A stretch of 38,877 nucleotides of DNA, from contig CAZCTC010000072.1 in assembly GCA_964501335.1 (NCBI GenBank), forward strand, positions 1-38,877, read 5' to 3'. This DNA comes from CAZCTC01 sp964501335 (lineage in GTDB: Bacteria > Chloroflexota > Anaerolineae > B4-G1 > SLSP01). The position numbers and the translations under genes were made by a program. Shown here in pieces: positions 8,168-15,040 of this stretch; the stretch's first letter is position 1; each line of letters opens with the position of its first letter. The notes beneath the pieces are model-generated. The model was not told the origin of the DNA and made no database searches. It saw nothing but the letters and a program-made list of their open reading frames with translations.

Positions 8168-10278
8168 TGGCCGGCGGGATATTGGAATCGATTGCCTGTC
8201 CCGAGGTCGAGGATATTTTCGGGCCGGGAGGGCCGGTGGCCGGCTTGTTGGGCGAGCGTTATTGTCCCCGTCCGGGCCAGATCGAGATGGCCAATCTCAT
8301 CCGTCAGGCACTGATTGAGCCGGCGCATGCGGTGATCGAAGCCGGCACCGGGATCGGAAAATCGTTTGCCTATCTGATCCCGGCTCTCTGGTCGAAAACG
8401 CCCACCCTGGTCAGTACCTCGAACAAGGCGTTGATGGATCAGTTGTGGAATTTCGACATCCCCCGCCTGCAGAAGATCGCTCCGGCTTTCAAACCGGCGC
8501 TGCTCAAAGGGCGCAGCAATTACGTTTGCGCGCTGCGGTGGGAGGAATTTCGTCGGCAATTGCGGCTGCCCGGGGAATTGGACGAGGTGGCTTTTGTCGC
8601 GGCCGCGCTGGAACGGGCTCCTTCGGGCGATTTTGCCGAGTTGCGGTTGCCTCCGGCGCTGGCGGCGAGGCTGGCGGTCCTTTCCCATGAATGCGAGGGG
8701 AGTCAGTGCAAGCGGCGGGCGCACTGTTGGTATGAGAAGGCCCGGGCAGCGGCCCTGGAGGCCGATCTGGTGGTGACCAACCATGCGTTGCTTTGCTACA
8801 GTGCGTTGCTGGCCGACAATGCGATTTTGCCGGTGCGGCCGCTGTTGATCGTCGATGAAGCGCATCAACTGGAATCTTATGCGATCGGTGCGTTGACCAG
8901 GCTGCTGGATCACGATCTCTTCTGGAAGGTGGTTCGCAGCCGGATGACCCATGAATTGGTTGGCGACCTGGATTTGCTCAAAGAGGCGGAAGAGTGTTAT
9001 GAGGGCTTCTTTGAGGCGGTGGCCGGTCAGCGGCCGGCGTTGCGGGAAGCGATTCGGGAGAAAGTCGAGCCGGGAGAACGGTGGGCGCTGCAGGGGGAGA
9101 TCCAGGCCGGGAAAGCGCTCTGGGATGTGATGCGGCGCGTCAACCAGGCGCTGGAACGGGCGGCGGCTCTCGATGGCGAGGAGCCGGGGGCGGCGGAGGC
9201 GGCGCTGGCGCGGATGGCGAGTGAGCTGGCGGCGGCAGCCGATGCCCTGGCGGAGCCTGAGCCGGACGATTATATCCGTTTTTGTGAAGTCGTCGGTGGG
9301 GATCAGCCGCCGCGGGCCTATCGGGCGCAGTGCAGTCCGTTGGAGGTTTCGGAGACCTTGCGGCAGTTGCTCTTTGAGAGCTGGCCGCGGGTGGTCTGTA
9401 CCAGCGCGACCTTGAGTGTCGATCGGGATCTGGCGTGGTTTCGCCGTAAAGTGGGGCTGCCGGAGTCATCCCGACCAGTGCTGCAGGCTTTGCTCGACAG
9501 CCCTTACGATTATGCCCGGCAGATGATCCTTTACACCCCGCCCGGGCTGGATCCGGATTACAGGGATGGGGAGACGGATTATTTGCAGCGGTTGCAGGCC
9601 GAGATCCGCCGCCTGATTGAAGTCAGTCAGGGGCGGGCGCTGGTGCTCTGTACCAGTCGCCGGCGGATGGAACAGCTCTACGCCGATCTGGCTCCGGCGC
9701 TGCAGCCGCGTTATCCCTGTTACTGCCAGGGGCGGCAGCCGCAGGGGGAGATCGTGGAGCAGTTCAAGGCGCACGGTCATGCGGTGATCTTTGCCACCCG
9801 CAGTTTCTGGGAAGGGATCGATATCCCCGGCGAGGCGTTGAGTCTGGTCATTCTGGATAAGATCCCTTTTATTTCGATCGGTGATCCGGTTTATGAGCGG
9901 CACGAGCGGTGGATCCGGTTGCGGCAGGGGGATTCCTTTGCCGAGCTGCAGGTGGGGCCGGCGATTTTGAATTTGCGGCAGGGGGCCGGGCGATTGATCC
10001 GTTCGGAGCGCGATCGAGGGGTCATTGCTTTGCTGGATTCGCGGGTGTTGTCGAAGGCTTATGGGCCGAAGATCGTGCGCTCGCTGGCGGCAGGCAGTCA
10101 GACGTGGGATTTCGGCAAAGTGGCGGAGTTTTTCGCGGAGCTGGCCTGTTTTACTCCGGTTGAGGTAGTGGCAGCCCCGCCTCCAGCCGTAGAGAAGCCT
10201 GCGGAGATCGATTCCCGTCACACGGCGGTGCTGGCTGATCCGGCCCGGCGCGGTCGGAACCGGCTATTTAAAAATTGA
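8167..10278 (+). CDS. dinG: DinG-family (XPD/Rad3-like) ATP-dependent DNA helicase
   Basis: Predicted 703-residue superfamily 2 helicase, expected to unwind DNA 5'-3' and resolve unusual structures. Walker A is AGTGIGKS (59-66) and motif II is D230-E-A-H233. Four cysteines, C121, C176, C181 and C187, sit between them as expected for a 4Fe-4S cluster. CTSATL, SFWEGIDIPGE and QGAGRLIR (605-612) are motifs III, V and VI. There is no N-terminal exonuclease domain. The start is set at the ATG overlapping the sbcC stop, with GGAG at 8158-8161; a TTG three bases earlier is the alternative. It is third in the sbcD-sbcC-dinG operon, which suggests joint action on hairpins, R-loops or stalled forks. 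Confidence 0.92.
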   Translation: MAGGILESIACPEVEDIFGPGGPVAGLLGERYCPRPGQIEMANLIRQALIEPAHAVIEAGTGIGKSFAYLIPALWSKTPTLVSTSNKALMDQLWNFDIPRLQKIAPAFKPALLKGRSNYVCALRWEEFRRQLRLPGELDEVAFVAAALERAPSGDFAELRLPPALAARLAVLSHECEGSQCKRRAHCWYEKARAAALEADLVVTNHALLCYSALLADNAILPVRPLLIVDEAHQLESYAIGALTRLLDHDLFWKVVRSRMTHELVGDLDLLKEAEECYEGFFEAVAGQRPALREAIREKVEPGERWALQGEIQAGKALWDVMRRVNQALERAAALDGEEPGAAEAALARMASELAAAADALAEPEPDDYIRFCEVVGGDQPPRAYRAQCSPLEVSETLRQLLFESWPRVVCTSATLSVDRDLAWFRRKVGLPESSRPVLQALLDSPYDYARQMILYTPPGLDPDYRDGETDYLQRLQAEIRRLIEVSQGRALVLCTSRRRMEQLYADLAPALQPRYPCYCQGRQPQGEIVEQFKAHGHAVIFATRSFWEGIDIPGEALSLVILDKIPFISIGDPVYERHERWIRLRQGDSFAELQVGPAILNLRQGAGRLIRSERDRGVIALLDSRVLSKAYGPKIVRSLAAGSQTWDFGKVAEFFAELACFTPVEVVAAPPPAVEKPAEIDSRHTAVLADPARRGRNRLFKN

Positions 10279-10296
10279 GAAACTTCTTCCGTAAAA

Positions 10297-10334
10297 TATA
10301 ATTTCGGCGGCCTTCCCAGGCCGCCGAAATTATA
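10297..10334. terminator. 17-bp hairpin between convergent dinG and msrA
   Basis: A perfect stem TATAATTTCGGCGGCCT (10297-10313) pairs with 10318-10334 around a TCCC loop. It sits 18 nt after the dinG stop and 7 nt after the msrA stop. On the minus strand the stem is followed by TTTTACGG, a weak U-tract; on the plus strand it is followed by A residues. A terminator role is therefore better supported for msrA. It shares the GGCGGCC core of the modular-repeat hairpins. Confidence 0.55.
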
Positions 10335-10341
10335 AAAAACC

Positions 10342-10884
10342 TTATGGTTTCAATTGAGCCACGAAGTGCTGCCTGAATTTCCCCACCTTCGGCGCGATGA
10401 CGGCCCGGCAGTAAGGCTGCTCGGGATGGCGACGGAAATACTCTTGATGATATTCCTCCGCCGGGTAGAACTGCGTCAGCGGCGTTACCTCCGTCACGAT
10501 GGGATGGGGCCAGCGGCGGGCCGCCGTCAATTCGGCGATCAGCGCTCTGGCCGTGGCTTCCTGCTCCGGCGTGTGATAGAAAATCGCCGAACGATATTGC
10601 GTCCCGACATCCGCGCCCTGGCGGTTCAAGGTCGTCGGGTCGTGGATGGTAAAGAAGATCTCCAACAGCTCGCGGTACGAGATCACCGCGGGATCGAAGG
10701 TCAGTTGCACCACCTCGGCATGGCCGGTTGCGCCGCTGCAAACCTGCTCGTAGGTGGGATTGGGGCGTTTCCCGCCGGCATAGCCCGATTGGACTTGCAG
10801 CACCCCCTGGGTTTCCAGATAGACCGCCTCCAGACACCAGAAGCAGCCTCCCGCTAATGTCGCCAGGTCCGTTGTTTCTGCCAT
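10342..10884 (-). CDS. msrA: Peptide-methionine (S)-S-oxide reductase MsrA
   Basis: Predicted 180-residue cytoplasmic enzyme that reduces methionine-S-sulfoxide in oxidised proteins using thioredoxin. The hallmark GGCFWC is at 12-17, with catalytic C14. Other family signatures are SGYAGG, GHAEVVQ, GTQYRSAIF and YPAEEYHQEY near the C-terminus, and the length is normal. A strong GGAGG stands 6 nt before the ATG. It is monocistronic, with its own promoter upstream and a hairpin at its end. Confidence 0.96.
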   Translation of the reverse strand: MAETTDLATLAGGCFWCLEAVYLETQGVLQVQSGYAGGKRPNPTYEQVCSGATGHAEVVQLTFDPAVISYRELLEIFFTIHDPTTLNRQGADVGTQYRSAIFYHTPEQEATARALIAELTAARRWPHPIVTEVTPLTQFYPAEEYHQEYFRRHPEQPYCRAVIAPKVGKFRQHFVAQLKP

Positions 10885-10908
10885 GGCACACCTCCTTTAT
10901 GGAAGATG

Positions 10909-10936
10909 ATTATATAACTTAAGGCATTACTTTCAA
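10909..10936 (-). promoter_or_regulatory. Sigma70-type promoter of msrA
   Basis: On the minus strand, TTGAAA (10931-10936) and a consensus TATAAT (10909-10914) are separated by 16 nt. The predicted start of transcription lies near 10902, about 18 nt before the msrA ATG, leaving room only for the AAGGAGG ribosome-binding site. Confidence 0.7.
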
Positions 10937-11075
10937 TAGGCCGCTCAGAAGACTCACCGCCGATCGAAGATATTGTAAACAGGCGCAAATGGCACAGAAA
11001 AGAATTTAGAGAAAATTTCCTCTCTTCCCTCTTTGTGACCTCTGCGTGCTCTGCGGTGAAATCTCTTCTCTTTTT
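10937..11075. other. Intergenic stretch without recognisable gene
   Basis: This is the left part of the 518-nt gap between msrA and the HEAT-repeat gene. It is AT-richer than its surroundings, with CTCTTCCCTCTTTGTGACCT and TGCGTGCTCTGCGGTGAAAT, but shows no gene or structure. The right part (11076-11402) is filled by the repeats listed next. Confidence 0.5.
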
Positions 11076-11123
11076 CATCCTTCAGGGTGCCGCCCCCCGC
11101 CATGGCCTTCTGTCTTGAAAATG
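11076..11123 (-). repeat. Secondary repeat module
   Basis: Second minus-oriented copy of the module at 188-230: CATCCTTCAGGGTGCCGCCC, then CCATGGCCTTCTGTCTTGAA. As at the left end of the window, it abuts the outer end of a tail module. Confidence 0.75.
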
Positions 11124-11140
11124 GAGTTCTATAGCCTGGT

Positions 11141-11275
11141 AACGTCCCGCATCTGGCTCTTTACCCGTAAGAAGCGACACGCTGGATGGGGGGAGAGAGT
11201 TTTTTGTTTATGTTTTCGGCGGCTTCAGAAAGCCGCCGAAAACATAGGCCTTTTCCAGATTCTGCTCCGGCGGCA
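11141..11275 (-). repeat. Modular repeat, complete minus copy
   Basis: Read leftwards it comprises a degenerate head (11247-11275, GGCCTTTTCCAGA in plus sense), a perfect 17-bp hairpin (11209-11225 with 11230-11246, CAGA loop), and a tail (11141-11208) containing the complements of CAGCGTGTCGC, TTACGGGTAAAG and GCGGGACGTTACC. A fragment reading GTGCGAAGCAGGGGAGGGG (about 11315-11335) is another partial tail. Confidence 0.8.
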
Positions 11276-11344
11276 CCTTCTAAGTACTTCCCGGCCCTTC
11301 CCCGCTCGTGGGGTGCGAAGCAGGGGAGGGGGTTTGTTTTTTGA

Positions 11345-11380
11345 GGGAATTTGCGCGCCTTCTGAGGCGTGCAAATTCCC
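11345..11380. repeat. 16-bp hairpin after the HEAT-repeat gene
   Basis: GGGAATTTGCGCGCCT (11345-11360) pairs with AGGCGTGCAAATTCCC (11365-11380), with one G-T wobble and a TCTG loop. It lies 22 nt past the HEAT-gene stop (minus strand), but no U-tract follows on that strand. A near-identical stem with a Watson-Crick pair at the wobble position is at 31571-31612. Confidence 0.6.
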
Positions 11381-11402
11381 CCAGCCAACAGATCCTTACG
11401 TT

Positions 11403-13748
11403 TTACGTCTCACGTTCCATCTGCCGCAGGGCGTGCCGGGCGCGGATGCGGACGTGGCGGTCGGGATCATAGAGGGCGGTGCGGAGCGGCTCGACGGCGC
11501 GGGAATCGCCGATATGACCGAGGACGCCGGCGGCGCGGGCGCGGATCACTGGCGGGGCATTGCTTTGCAGCAGGGTGATGAGCGGCTCGACGGCCGGCGC
11601 GCCGATTTTGATCAGGCCGGCGACGGCGAAGCGGCGCAGGGAGTAGGGCGCGGTGTGCAGCGCTTCCAGGAAGAGCGGCAGGCTGCGAGGATCCCCGATG
11701 CGGCCGAGCGCTTTGAAGGCGGCATGGCGCAATGTAGGATCGCTTTCGTGCATGGCGTTGGTGAGCACTTCCATGGCTTCCGGGGCTGCCAGGCGGCTCA
11801 AGGCCATGATGCCGATATGGTAGTCTTCCGGTTTGGCGCGGGGCAATTTTTTCAGAATCGGTTCGACGATCCGCCGGTCGCCCAGGCGGCTCAGGGCTTC
11901 GATGACGGCTTCCGGCGCTACATCTTTTTGGAAAAGCTGGAATAAGGGCTCGACCGCTCGTTGATCCTGGAGAGTGGCCAGGCTGTGCGCGATGATTTGA
12001 ATTCCCTGTTCGTCGTCGTTGCAGGCCGATTCGTGAAGCATTTCCAACAATAAAGGAAGGATGTGCGGATCGCGGAACCGGGTCAGGGCCTCAGCCGCAT
12101 AGAGATCGGGATAAGCGGGGGCGAGTGGCGCATTGCGGGCCGTTTCCTGCAGCGGCTCGACGGCGCGGGGATCGCCAATTCGACCCAGAGCGGCGGCGGC
12201 GGCCTGGACGTTGCCGGAGATGTCGCTTTGCAAGAGGCGGAGCAAGGGGATGACGGCTTCCCGGCTCTTTAACCGGCCCAGGGCGTGAATGACATGGGCA
12301 CACACCCATTCGTTTTTATCTTCCAGAGCCTCGATCAAAAGGGGAACGGCGGCCGGATGGCGTTGTTTTTCCAGGGCGAAGGCGGCGTGCCGGCGGATTG
12401 AATCGTCGGGATCTTTCAGTAAAACGGCCAGGACGGCAAGGCTTTCCGGGAGGGGCCAGTTTCTCAATTCCATCGCCAGTTGCCGGCGTATTCCCGGATC
12501 GGGATCGTCGGCCAGGGGAGCGACGGCGGCCAGAATGGCTTCTTTTTGAATTCCCAGAATTCCCAGTCGAACCAATGTCTGGAGGGCGGTTTCCCGGGCC
12601 GGGAGATCAGCGGCGTGCAATATTTCGACCATGGGGTCCAGCAGCGTTTCCCCGCCCATTTCAACCAGTTCCTGGATTGCCTCCCATCCTCGCAGGTAGC
12701 CGGCGGCGGCTTCTTGCAGCAGGAGCGGAAGAAGCCGGCGTTTTTTCAATTGGGCGAGGGCCCGGACGCCTAGCTGACGGTCTTCTTCGGGCATGAGCGG
12801 TAGCAGTTCCAGCAGCGGTTTCAGAGCCCGCCGTTCCCGGATCTTTCCCAGGGCCAGGACGGCGTTGTTTTTGACATAGCGGTCGGGATCTTGTAAGGCC
12901 TGGATCAGCGCCGGCCCGGCCTCAGGGGCTGCAAAGTGAGCCAGGGTATAGGCGACCTGACGGCGTGTATTTACGTCGGGATCGTGAATCAGGCGGTCGA
13001 TGAGAGCGGCAATGATCTCGGGGCGTTTCCAGGCGCCGATGGTATAAGCGGCCTGGGCTCGCACTTTTGCCGAAGGGTCTCTCAGCGCCTCGATCAGCAG
13101 ATCGGGGATCTGCGGAATGGAACGGATATTGAGCAGGAACAGGACTGCCTGTTGCCGGATGTCGGCTTTTTCATCGTGCAGGAGAGCGGTGATGATATCG
13201 AGCTTATCAGGAGCGGGACGAGAGCCCAGAAGCGCGAAGCCGGCAGCGGAACGCAGGCGGGCGTTGGGATGTTTCAGATAGGGGCGTAAGGTGTCGGGGG
13301 CGATGGCCGCCAGGGCCTGGTAATAGAAAACGAGGTTTTCCGGCCGGACCTGATCCAGTTTTTCCAGCAGGATGGGAACGGCGCGGGAATCAGCCAGCTT
13401 TTCCAGAGTCCAGAGGGTGTAGACCGGGAGATCTTTTTGCGTGGCTGTGCGGAGATGTTGGATAAGCGGCTCGACTGCGCGCAGGCGATAGAGAGCGGTC
13501 TCGGCGGCCGAGCGTACGTAATAGTTTTTGTCGGCCAGGGCGCGGGTCAGCGGTTCGACGGCATGCTGATCGCCGATCTTGCCGAGAATCCGGGCCGCCT
13601 GGATTTTTTGATCGACATTGCCCTTTTCCAGGATCTGGATCAGCGGGGCGACGGCTTCCGTGCCGGCCTCGATCAACTGGACGACGGCCTTGCGGGACGT
13701 GCGATTCAGCGGTTCCAGCTGTTTGATCCATTCGGCGATGTTGGGCAT
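11403..13748 (-). CDS. HEAT-repeat (PBS-lyase-like) scaffold protein
   Basis: Predicted 781-residue protein made almost wholly of ~31-residue helical repeats of the PBS-lyase/HEAT_2 type, roughly two dozen. Examples are DRYVKNNAVLALGKIRERRA, HAAFKALGRIGDPRSLPLFL and ADKNYYVRSAAETALYRL. No catalytic domain, signal peptide or membrane segment is seen, so a cytoplasmic protein-interaction scaffold is the cautious reading. Phycobilin lyase activity is not implied by these repeats alone. The start is the ATG opening MPNIAEWIKQLEPLNR, with AAGGA upstream; the frame stays open to 14066 but that extension runs through an intergenic repeat. It is transcribed alone, with a candidate promoter just upstream. 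Confidence 0.88.
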   Translation of the reverse strand: MPNIAEWIKQLEPLNRTSRKAVVQLIEAGTEAVAPLIQILEKGNVDQKIQAARILGKIGDQHAVEPLTRALADKNYYVRSAAETALYRLRAVEPLIQHLRTATQKDLPVYTLWTLEKLADSRAVPILLEKLDQVRPENLVFYYQALAAIAPDTLRPYLKHPNARLRSAAGFALLGSRPAPDKLDIITALLHDEKADIRQQAVLFLLNIRSIPQIPDLLIEALRDPSAKVRAQAAYTIGAWKRPEIIAALIDRLIHDPDVNTRRQVAYTLAHFAAPEAGPALIQALQDPDRYVKNNAVLALGKIRERRALKPLLELLPLMPEEDRQLGVRALAQLKKRRLLPLLLQEAAAGYLRGWEAIQELVEMGGETLLDPMVEILHAADLPARETALQTLVRLGILGIQKEAILAAVAPLADDPDPGIRRQLAMELRNWPLPESLAVLAVLLKDPDDSIRRHAAFALEKQRHPAAVPLLIEALEDKNEWVCAHVIHALGRLKSREAVIPLLRLLQSDISGNVQAAAAALGRIGDPRAVEPLQETARNAPLAPAYPDLYAAEALTRFRDPHILPLLLEMLHESACNDDEQGIQIIAHSLATLQDQRAVEPLFQLFQKDVAPEAVIEALSRLGDRRIVEPILKKLPRAKPEDYHIGIMALSRLAAPEAMEVLTNAMHESDPTLRHAAFKALGRIGDPRSLPLFLEALHTAPYSLRRFAVAGLIKIGAPAVEPLITLLQSNAPPVIRARAAGVLGHIGDSRAVEPLRTALYDPDRHVRIRARHALRQMERET

Positions 13749-13770
13749 GGAAGGTTCCTTTTTGTTGTTC

Positions 13771-13797
13771 AGTATAGCGGGTTTGAAGAAAAAGCAA
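13771..13797 (-). promoter_or_regulatory. Candidate promoter of the HEAT-repeat gene
   Basis: On the minus strand, TTGCTT (13792-13797) and TATACT (13771-13776) are separated by 15 nt, slightly short. The -10 lies about 22 nt before the ATG. The -10 is good and the -35 weak. Confidence 0.4.
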
Positions 13798-13838
13798 CCG
13801 TGAGTTGCTATAAAACTATAAAAATGCCAATAAAAAAC

Positions 13839-13987
13839 GACCTGTGCGGTCAGCCCGGAAAAGCAGGGAAAAAAGCCCGTATTTTTGCGCGCATTCTTAT
13901 GCGCGCAAAAATACAAATAAGAAACATCCTTCCCCCTGCTTCGCACAGCGCGGCGCATCTGACCGGGAAAGAGTCTGTTGCGGGGTT
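13839..13987 (+). repeat. Modular repeat, complete plus copy
   Basis: The head is GACCTGTGCGGTCAGCCCGG (13839-13858) with AAAAGCAGGG and AAAAAAGCCC. A perfect 16-bp hairpin follows, GTATTTTTGCGCGCAT (13879-13894) with 13899-13914, loop TCTT. The tail (13915-13987) contains CCCTGCTTCGCACAGCGC, GACCGGGAAAG and GCGGGG. It fills the divergent gap between the HEAT gene and the hydrolase and is nearly identical to 25347-25497. Confidence 0.85.
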
Positions 13988-14007
13988 CAGCAAAACTCCT
14001 TTTGAAT

Positions 14008-14035
14008 TTGAAGAAGCTGGAATCCGTGCTAGTAT
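14008..14035 (+). promoter_or_regulatory. Candidate promoter of the hydrolase-vWA operon
   Basis: TTGAAG (14008-14013), a 16-nt spacer and TAGTAT (14030-14035) lie about 45 nt before the ATG at 14081. Each hexamer matches consensus at four of six positions. It begins just after the repeat ends. Confidence 0.35.
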
Positions 14036-14080
14036 GAGGGGCAAACCCCACAACGATTTCTAACAAAGAGAGGCGCTTTT

Positions 14081-15010
14081 ATGGCAATTATCTGGGCCGT
14101 GATTCTGTTGGCTGGAATCTCCTTTCTCTCCGCTTATATTTTCTCCAATATCATCCTTTTTTCCCATCGTCAACCCATCGTCAAGACTCCTAAGGATTAC
14201 GGTATGGGGTATGAGGATATCTCTTTCAAAAGCCGCGACGGTCTGACCATGAAAGGCTGGTTTATTCCGGCTGAAAAAACGACCAACCGTGTGGTCATCA
14301 TGACGCATCCTTTGCCTTTTAACCGGCATGGTTTCCTGGCCCGCAATCAGGGCTTCCCGCCGCTTTGCAATGTCGATGTGGATCTGTTGAAGACGGCCAA
14401 AGCGGCCCATCAGGCAGGCTACGGCGTTTTGATGTTCGATTTCCGCAATCACGGCGAAAGCGATGCCGGGATCACCGGGGTGGGGCTTTCCGAATGGCAG
14501 GATGTGCTGGGCGCCGTGGATTATATCAATGCCCGGCCCGATCTCAGCGGACCGCAGATCGGCTTTTTCAGCTTCTGCATGGGCGCCGATTCGACCATCA
14601 TTGCGCTCAGCAAGGCCAAAGATGAGCTGAAGAATATCAAATTCCTGGTGGCCGTGCAGCCGGTTTCGGCGGATGTTTTTGTGCGCAGCTATATGAAAGC
14701 GGTCTATACGCCGCTGAGCCTCTATCTGGTCCCGATGGTGGACTGGCTGGTGCAGCGGCGCGGCGGTTGGGCCCTGGCCGCCATGTCGCCGCGGGAGTAT
14801 GCGAAGGATCTCCGCGTGCCCACTTTTTACATCCAGGCCCGCGGCGACCGTTGGACCGAACTGAGCGATACGCAGAGTTTTTACGATGCCACGGCGGAAC
14901 CGAAAGAGATCTGGTGGATCGATGAGGTTTCCCAGCGTTTTGAGGCTTACAACTACGTGGGCGAACATCCCGAGCGGATGCTGGCTTTTGCCGGGAAGTA
15001 TTTCAACTGA
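14081..15010 (+). CDS. Membrane-anchored alpha/beta hydrolase with Cys nucleophile elbow
   Basis: Predicted 309-residue alpha/beta-hydrolase-fold protein. One N-terminal hydrophobic segment (about 3-28) would anchor it in the membrane. Fold landmarks are the MTHPLPFNRHG loop, FDFRNHGESD and the nucleophile elbow S164-F-C166-M-G168. The small residues at -2 and +2 frame C166, as in dienelactone hydrolases, rather than a serine. D256 (ARGDRW) fits the catalytic acid. At the usual His position the sequence reads VSQRFEAYNY with Q285, so the His is either missing or supplied elsewhere (for example EHPERM). The substrate is unknown and activity uncertain. It starts with GAGG 8 nt upstream and is followed 30 nt later by the vWA gene, forming a likely operon. 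Confidence 0.85.
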   Translation: MAIIWAVILLAGISFLSAYIFSNIILFSHRQPIVKTPKDYGMGYEDISFKSRDGLTMKGWFIPAEKTTNRVVIMTHPLPFNRHGFLARNQGFPPLCNVDVDLLKTAKAAHQAGYGVLMFDFRNHGESDAGITGVGLSEWQDVLGAVDYINARPDLSGPQIGFFSFCMGADSTIIALSKAKDELKNIKFLVAVQPVSADVFVRSYMKAVYTPLSLYLVPMVDWLVQRRGGWALAAMSPREYAKDLRVPTFYIQARGDRWTELSDTQSFYDATAEPKEIWWIDEVSQRFEAYNYVGEHPERMLAFAGKYFN

Positions 15011-15040
15011 AAGATTTAATCAACGATAGAGGAGTCATCT

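Noticed and set aside
11403..13748. Phycobilisome lyase
   Set aside because: The repeats resemble PBS-lyase HEAT units, but these are generic, no phycobilisome genes are nearby, and the protein is repeats from end to end.
13749..14066. N-terminal extension of the HEAT-repeat protein
   Set aside because: The frame is open but runs through a modular repeat and a probable promoter. The translation there has no HEAT character.
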